A model generated the notes under the pieces. It made no database searches. It worked only from the letters and a program-made list of their open reading frames with translations, and was not told where the DNA came from. From Fagopyrum homotropicum (lineage: Eukaryota; Streptophyta; Magnoliopsida; Caryophyllales; Polygonaceae): a stretch of 64,000 nucleotides of DNA. This document shows positions 57,343 through 64,000 of this stretch, piece by piece (the stretch's first letter is position 1; each line of letters starts with the position of its first letter). The stretch lies in contig BSWB01000001.1 of NCBI GenBank assembly GCA_033239125.1, forward strand, positions 41,947,501 through 42,011,500, given 5' to 3'. The translations under genes were made by a program, and so were the position numbers.

Positions 57343-59444
57343 TGTAACATCCGGAATTTTATTCCTGTTGTTGAGAGGTTTATCGATCTTCCCGCAAGCG
57401 CGACTCAGTTTTTCCGCATGCACGAGGTGTTGAGTGTCGGTTGTTATTCCGAAAATCCCGTACCGACCCTTCGTTGGGTGCGTGACCCTTCGTTTTGGGG
57501 AACCAACCCCTCATTCCCTAGTTACACCTCATTCTCCTTGGGCATGAGATCACCTTTGCAGCTCTCTCTCTCATCCTACTTCACTTTCACGTGAAAAGTC
57601 TCTCTCCCTTTTCTCATTCTTCTCTCTTTGGCTTGGAAGCTCTTGGAAGCTCTTCTTCATGATCTCCCCTCTCTTCTTCTTGTTTTTTATGCCCAGCAGT
57701 GTGGTGATTCTACAGATCTGGATTGTAAGTGTAAGCCCTTATCTCCCTTTCCATTTCTTCATCTTCATTTTCCTCCTTGTGCTTTAATGGTGGAAGCCAT
57801 GAATTCATCTTGTTTTCTTCCCTTTGACTTGCATGTGCTTGGATCAAGTTTGAATAGAGTTGCATGATGACGGTTGAGTGTGTGTGGATGTTCTGGAGCC
57901 AAGCAACGGAGCTAGGAAGCCATGTCACCTCAAGGAATCAACAAAGAAGTCATCGTAGATCGCACACTGGAGTTTGACCGCACCCGCGGCTGGACAACGC
58001 CGCGGGGGCGGCCAGTGCATTGAGTCGTAGGGGCGGCCAACCTGAGCCACAGGGGCAGCCTAGTGAGCTGCAGGGGCGGCCACTGGCTCTGTCAGCCTTC
58101 CCTTGCGGTTTTTTTCTTCCTTTCACGGCTGCTCTTCCTTCTTCCGCACCCATGTCCTTGCCCGGTGAGTACCCTCCTCGAAGTACGTGTACATCGTTGA
58201 TCCTAGGGAGTGTTTATGCTAGAATCATGCTAGGATTGGACCTAGATTAGTTTGAATGCCATGTAGTGGCTTGTGGACCTTTGCCGAGTTTGTGAGGTTT
58301 TCGGATTGATCTATGGCTTGACGGCCGCATGTTTCTGAGTTGGTTCATGGGATGAGGGTATGACTGCCTTGTGAGACTTTGTGAGGGTTCAGATGGTGAG
58401 TACATGGTTGTGAGATTGTGAGTTAGGATGTGCCTATAGTTGTTACCGTTGCCTTTGTTAAGACTAGGATCGTTTGTCCTAGTATGGGTTATGGTTTATG
58501 ATCTTGCGAGATCATCGGGTCTAGAAGTCTAAGGACTTATATCTTATGAGAGTGGTATTGATTTGTTCCTTGTTATGATCGGGCGATGAGTATTCCTACG
58601 GAAATGAGATTTGGTTGATCCTTGGGACGAGGTAAGTCCTCGGACTTACTTAGCGGCTTTTATGCATTATTTAGATATGTGATGGTGGTGTGTGTTTAAT
58701 TGCTTATAATCATGAAACCAGATTAGGACAAATTGGTTATATGTATTTTGTTGGCCCATTACTTATTATTATCAGGCGGTGACATCAATACCCAGCTCCC
58801 GAGGGAGACTGGAAGGTTCTCTACGACCAGGCCATACATGGTATACGGGCGGGCTTTTTCGCCACTCCACATGGTATACGGGTTGAGCTCTGCATCTCTC
58901 CTGTTGGTTACACGGGGACAGAGGCGAGAGTTATAAGATTCTCGTGTCAGACTTTAAACAAATGAAACTAGTAATGGAATGACTTAAAAAGAGGATAAGA
59001 ACCAGATATGTATGTATATGAGCATGATGTGTGTTATGTGTACTTATGTGTGTGTTTGTGCCCTTGCTATCTTAATAATGCCTAGAATGTGAGCTAATAG
59101 TTTTTATACCGATTGTTGTAGTTGATGTATAGGTTAGGTGTTGCTGAGTGATCTGGAGGAGTGGGTAGCCGGAGTTCCGTACATCATAGGTCGAGTTTGG
59201 GGTTTGAGTCCGTGTATTGTTGTTGTATATCGTGTTTTGTTGGCGTTGTTGTATAGACGGATGATGTCTTTCCTTTCTTGATGTATTCGGGAATCATATC
59301 ATTGCATTAAGTTTATTTTCGGTTTTGGCCTTTATTTGTGCCTTGTTGGAAAGGTCCGGTGAAATTGTTGTCAGGCTAAGGGTTTGGACCCATTGTGAGG
59401 TCTCGCCCGTGGCGCCCCGAGTCCCGCGGAATCGGGGTATTACA
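57343..59444 (+). repeat. LTR of a chromovirus-like Ty3 element (2102 bp)
   Basis: Begins TGTAACATCC and ends GGGTATTACA, directly followed by an initiator-Met PBS. Its GC-rich part has four GGGGCGGCC-type units (58005, 58030, 58052 and 58073) and a CCGCGGC...GCCGCGG inverted pair near 57984-58005. No second LTR is in the window, so the element is truncated or rearranged. Confidence 0.8.
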
Positions 59445-59447
59445 AAG

Positions 59448-59459
59448 TGGTATCAGAGC
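59448..59459 (+). other. Primer binding site (initiator tRNA-Met)
   Basis: TGGTATCAGAGC, the exact plant consensus, 3 nt after the LTR end. Confidence 0.9.
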
Positions 59460-60953
59460 TCTAGGTTGACAAAATGGTACTTGAAATGTTCTAAAAGGCC
59501 GATTAGACCAATAAACAGCCACAAGGGTTCTGAGTTGGAAAATGAATTTCGTTTTTTCAAATCACGAGCATAGTCAGTTGGGGTAGTATGTACGGGACCA
59601 CCACTCCTTCTGCGGACCTTGGCGACGTAGTTTCTTGGATTATTGATATGTATGTATGTATGTATATATATATATATAGATATGTATAGATATGTATATG
59701 TAGACTTTGGATGTTGTGGACTTGATGTATGTTATTTAAGTGTTTTGGACTATAGTTGTTTATGTGGATTGTAGTTATGCATGATGGACTTGGTATGTTA
59801 TAGTGGTGGCATGACCTTTATATTTATATGAATTTATACATGTGGCATGATAGTGGACTTCTTGGAGTTGATATGTTGGTAGTAATATGGACACAAGGCT
59901 TATGTAGCCTTATATATATATATATGCTTATTATATATAGTAGCGAATAGAGACATGGGACCTTATAGTTAAGATGATAGTTTGACATCATCGCCTTGGA
60001 CAACGCCGTTGGACTTAGAATAGTATGCATGCGAGGACGAGTTAATTCATGTACTGAGTTGAGCATCACGTGTTGGCGAACACCTTGACGTGTCATTGGA
60101 TTCCTTTTGAGTATGCCAAAGCAACCATGAGAAGGCTATTGGTATAGCCGCAAGGACGAACAAGTAGAAGGAAAACCCGAATTAACTTAAGAGAAATCGA
60201 GATGGAATCAATACCAGCAAGAAAGTAACATGGAGATGTGGGGCGGTTTTGAAGAAACAACGATTGAGCGGAAATGAAAGCAACTGAAGACAACCAACTT
60301 GTGGTGAAGTCCAAGAGGCTTGGTGATAAACGGAAGAAGCGGATTAAGTGTATAGGATTGCAAGGTGGCGATCAAATTAGGGCAAGTTTCCCTAGTCACT
60401 CCTAAGCACGGGAGCCGAGTTGAGAAGTATGTTCCACCAATGACAAAAGGGTTAAGAGACCCATAAGTTAAACTTACGGGGGTTACCAAAAGATGAAGTG
60501 TCAAGTTTCTTAGGATACCGGCGGATTGACTTCTTCGGACTTACGAGAAGTATGAGAAGAATGACGAGGTGAGGATTCACATAGTAGAATTTCCTTGGTG
60601 AAATCCCGTTAGTGGAGTGTACCAATGTCCGTCCTGATGATAAGGCTAAGAAATGACAAGAGGAAAGAAGAGTAAGTAGACATTGATCCCGAGAGGATGA
60701 GACACACAACGGGAAACTTCTGTTATGATAGGACTTCAGTTACCAACCCAAGGGGAAACGTGAACGGATGATATCTAACTTTAGGGATGTTTGAAGAGGT
60801 GCACTTGAAGGACATCATGATAGAGTGGTTAAGCCTATGAAATGGAGTTATATGACTCAACAAGGTCGAGAAGGATATAGTTATCTATGAAAGAAGAAAG
60901 GAGTCTAAGAGTATAGACTAATTTAACGGAGTTAAAGTAAGAGTACCCCAAGT
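59460..60953. other. Unrecognised, probably decayed retroelement interior
   Basis: After the PBS there is a leader-like stretch and a TATG/TA microsatellite (59646-59700). From about 60000 onward I see no reverse transcriptase or Gag block on either strand. The frames here are short. Confidence 0.4.
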
Positions 60954-61529
60954 GATGCGTCCTTGGAGGTAACCAAGGATAACTCCGGATCTAGATCAAG
61001 CAAAATTCCAACTACTCCTTGACTCTTTGTGCAACATTGTATCGTTTCGGATCCAAAGGGGCGGAAGCGATGAAGAAACAAGGATTACTTCGATCTAGAG
61101 AGATCGAATAAACCTTTTTGTGTGGATCGAAGGTTGATTCTTAAGAAGAATCCTCGAATATGGATTTCTGGGATCAAAGACGAGATCCAAGGAAGAAATT
61201 TGAGAGATAGAAGAGAGGTTTTGATGCCCAAGCTAAGTAGGAGGAAATTCTTCTCAAAACTTAGTAATATTGAACATGGAAAATAAGTGAGACAAGATAT
61301 CTCTTATATAGAAAGACTTGCCTACCTATGGGCCAACGGGCCAAACAAAATACATGAAGAAAAGCCCAAAAGGGAAAACCTAAAAGGATAAGGTCAAAAG
61401 GGAATATTCTTATACGAAATATCCCTTTATTACATAAAAAAGAAAAACATGAAAATATAGTCCGAAAATAAGCTAGCTTCATGCGATGGAGTCGGAAAGA
61501 CGAGACATGCCGCTAACGGAACCGGTAGC
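60954..61529 (-). repeat. Probable 3' LTR of the chromovirus-like element at the right edge
   Basis: Lies just past the end of the minus-strand integrase frame. On the minus strand TATATAAG is at about 61302-61309. The boundaries are uncertain because the 5' LTR is outside the window. Confidence 0.35.
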
Positions 61530-64000
61530 CTATGCCATGGTGGTGTAGAGACATGGCCTGCCGGTAATGGGACCAAGTGAAGAAGTAATGCGGGCGATGA
61601 TGGAGCCGGTGGCTCGAGCAATGGCCTTAGCTCGGGATCGGGTGATCGGTCCATCTGAACGAACTCTAAGAGCCTCGTCCTCTTCGTCTATGGTCAACGT
61701 AAAAGGGGCATCCAAGGGCGCATCAGTTCCCCCATCTTGGCTGTGAAACGTCCCCGTTTCACCATCGTCAAAGAGGGGCTCAACATAAGGGGCAAGGTCC
61801 TTGACGTTGAATGTTGGGGTTACTCCGTAGGAATCCGGAAGTTCTAACTTGTATGCATTGGGACCATGACGGGCTAAGATGCGGAATGGGCCATCACCAC
61901 GGTCCGACAGCTTGCTCATGCGGCGAGTAGGGAAACGCTCCTTCCGTAGGTGGAGCCAAACAAGATCACCGGGCTCAAAAGAGACGTCGCGGCGGCCCTT
62001 GTTGCGTTGTCCGGCAAGTTGGGCGGCACGACGTTCAAGTTGTGTCCTAGTCCGCTCATGAAGCTCAATGATTTGGGCGGCTCGGTTCCCGGCGATGATG
62101 TGTTCTCCATCCTTGAGCGGGCAGGGAGTGAAATCCAATGGTGTGTGTGGATTGAGGCCGTAGACAACTTCAAATGGGGACAATTTAGTTGCCGTGTGCC
62201 TAGACCTGTTATACGAAAACTCTACAACAGAAAGTAAGTCCTCCTACCTACGTGGGTTGGTCCTAGTGGTGGCTCTAAGTAGAGCACCAAGAGTCCGATT
62301 GGTCACCTCCGTTTGACCATCGGTTTGGGGGTGATAACTACTTGAAAACAACAAGTTGGTTTCAAGTTTTCACCATAACGTTCTCCAAAAATGACTTACG
62401 AATTTCACGTCCCGATCACTAACGATGGAACGTGGTATCCCATGTAAACGCACCACATTGTCAAAGAACAAGGTGACAGCTTCACTAGCATTTAGGGTGC
62501 TTTTACATGCGATGAAATGAGCCATTTTGGAGAAGCGATCGACTACCACGAAAATGGAGTCTTTGCCTCATTTTGACATAGGCAACCCGACCACAAAGTC
62601 CATGGATAGATCCTCCCAAGGTCCCATTGGTATAGGCAAAGGGGAATACATTCCATCCGGACCTTGGCGCGACTTGGCATGATGACATGTGATGCAACCC
62701 TTACAAAACCGTGTCACATGCATACGCATCCGGGGCCAAAAGAAATGCTCTTGGAGAGCGGAAAGGGTCTTGGTAGCACCGAAATGACCATGGCCCTCAT
62801 GAGCTTCCTTGACCAACAAATGGCGTATAGACGAGCGCAGAATACAAAGTTTTCCCGCTCGAAAAAGATAGCCATCGTTAATAAAGAAAGACTCGTGCTC
62901 TCGGAGGTCGAGGCATTGTGCCCATATGTCCTTGAAGTCAAGATCCGTGGCATATAACTCTTTGATAAGAGCAAAGCCATGTATCTTGGCCCATATACAC
63001 AAGGAGGGCATAGCGGCGAGAAAGGGCATCGGCTACCACATTCTCTTTCCCTTTCTTATGCCGAATGACATAAGGAAAGGTCTCTAAAAACTCTACCCAA
63101 CTAGCATGGCGCCGACTGAGATTTGTTTGACTCTTGAGATACGAAAGAGCCGCACGATCCAAATGAATCACGAACTCCTTCGGCCACAAGTAATGTTGCC
63201 ATGTCTTAAGACAACGAACTAGAGCATATAGTTCCTTGTCATATGTAGGGTAGTTGAGCGAAGGACCGGACAATTTTTCACTGAAGTAGGCAATTGGACG
63301 AGTCTCTTGTAAGAGAACTCCTCCAATGCCCACATTTGATGCATCACACTCCACCTCGAAAGTTTTCGAAAAGTTTGGGAGTTGGAGTAATGGTGCATTA
63401 CAAAGGCGGTCTTTGAGCGCATCAAACGCTCGAGCATGGATATCACGCCACTCAAACGTGACACCCTTGGTAGTGAGCTCATGGAGCGGTGCCGCTACCG
63501 TGCTAAAGTCCTTGACAAAGCGTCGGTAAAACCCACTAAGCCGAGAAAGGCTCGGACCATGGTGACCGTAGTAGGAGTAGGCCACTCCCGAATAGCACGA
63601 ACTTTATATTCGTCTACTCGTACTCTGTCCTTAGACACGACATAGCCAAGAAAGATAGTGGTGTCCGAGCAAAAGACGCATTTGTCAAAGTTGACATACA
63701 ATTGCTCTTGTCTAAGACACTCGAGCACTTGGCGAAGGTGCCCGATGTGATCCTCCAAAGACGTACTAAACACCAAAATATCATCAAAATAAACAACAAC
63801 AAATGTACCCAAGAATCGGCGCAAGACATGGTTCATGAGGCGCATGAAGATGGACGGGGCGTTGGAGAGGCCAAATGGCATGACAAGCCATTCATAGAGT
63901 CCATACTTCGTTTTGAATGCCGTTTTCCACTCGTCACCCTCGGCCATCCGGATTTGGTGGTAACCGCTCCGGAGATCAATTTTGGAGAAGATAGTGGCGC
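61530..64000 (-). pseudogene. Chromovirus-like Ty3 pol (RT, RNase H, integrase), decayed and cut by the window edge
   Basis: Read right to left: RT with MPFGLSNAP near 63880 and F-D-D-I near 63790, a frame change near 63540, RNase H with CDAS near 63345, H-L-D-R-A-A-L near 63155 (usual form H-x-D-H-x-A-L) and a V-A-D-A-L-S-R block near 63030, another frame change near 62990, the integrase HHCC finger (H-x-G-H...C-x2-C, about 62800-62690), a core with a stop near 62570, Y-H-P-Q-T near 62330, and a C-terminal module at 62183-61530 with G-D-L-V-W and F-N-V-K-D-L-A-P-Y. The end has G-P-I-T-R-S-R-A-K, seen in several chromovirus clades. Gag and protease lie beyond 64000. Confidence 0.88.

Noticed and set aside
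57710..58250. Short frames in the GC-rich part of the LTR
   Set aside because: They lie in an LTR made of GC-rich repeats and have no domain or splice support.

Overview
This is a stretch of a plant nuclear genome, almost certainly a eudicot: two intron-rich plant housekeeping genes are embedded in nested plant retrotransposons of the Ty3 (Athila type and chromovirus type) and Ty1/copia lineages. The species cannot be told from sequence alone. There are no bacterial-type operons, no CRISPR array and no rRNA or tRNA gene that I could see.

Genes. The left edge holds the 3' two thirds of GPAT9, an ER sn-glycerol-3-phosphate acyltransferase (8 exons, 208-2791, +). Position 26684-31318 (+) holds a complete 17-exon MCM4 gene, a subunit of the MCM2-7 replicative helicase, with two E2F-type sites in its promoter and one GC-AG intron. 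I find no other host gene.

Layout. 3014-3334: small hAT-type MITE. 4583-4966: three 126-bp tandem repeats. 5019-25875: a decayed Copia element (TSD CAAGG) inserted in a LINE remnant. Its 5' LTR is split by a very young, apparently intact Athila-type element (here 'A1', 5611-18733, minus strand, TSD CCTCA). Its pol region carries a retroposed poly(A) fragment and a 1.1-kb hAT-type element. 25881-26230: the rest of the LINE remnant. 26571-31318: MCM4. 31646-34114: LINE remnant and two MITEs. 34118-36989: AT-rich DNA. 36990-50148: a decayed minus-strand Ty3 gag broken twice, by a 1.6-kb hAT-type element (48341-49949) and by a chromovirus-like solo LTR (37439-48280, TSD TTCAG), which is itself split by a second Athila-type element ('A2', 39350-47815, plus strand, TSD TTATG). 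51708-55921: a third, decayed Athila-type remnant ('A3', minus). 57343-59459: LTR and initiator-Met PBS of another Ty3 element. 61530-64000: decayed chromovirus-like pol (minus), running off the window.

Most interesting. Comparing A1, A2 and A3 shows organisation not explained by gag-pol. (1) Each family carries its own short CpG-rich palindrome, scattered over LTR, coding linker and intergenic leader. The core differs between families but is uniform within one element. (2) In A1 and A2 a cluster of this palindrome sits just upstream of an internal TATAAAAG, about 430-445 bp before a separate ORF downstream of pol, which looks like an independent second transcription unit. (3) A 98-nt non-coding block downstream of that ORF is 96/98 identical between A1 and A2 although their proteins are strongly diverged. 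(4) An 18-nt hairpin just after pol and a 19-nt U5 block are also conserved. My working hypothesis, which is inference, is a self-regulatory module in which the extra ORF product or a host factor recognises the family palindrome.
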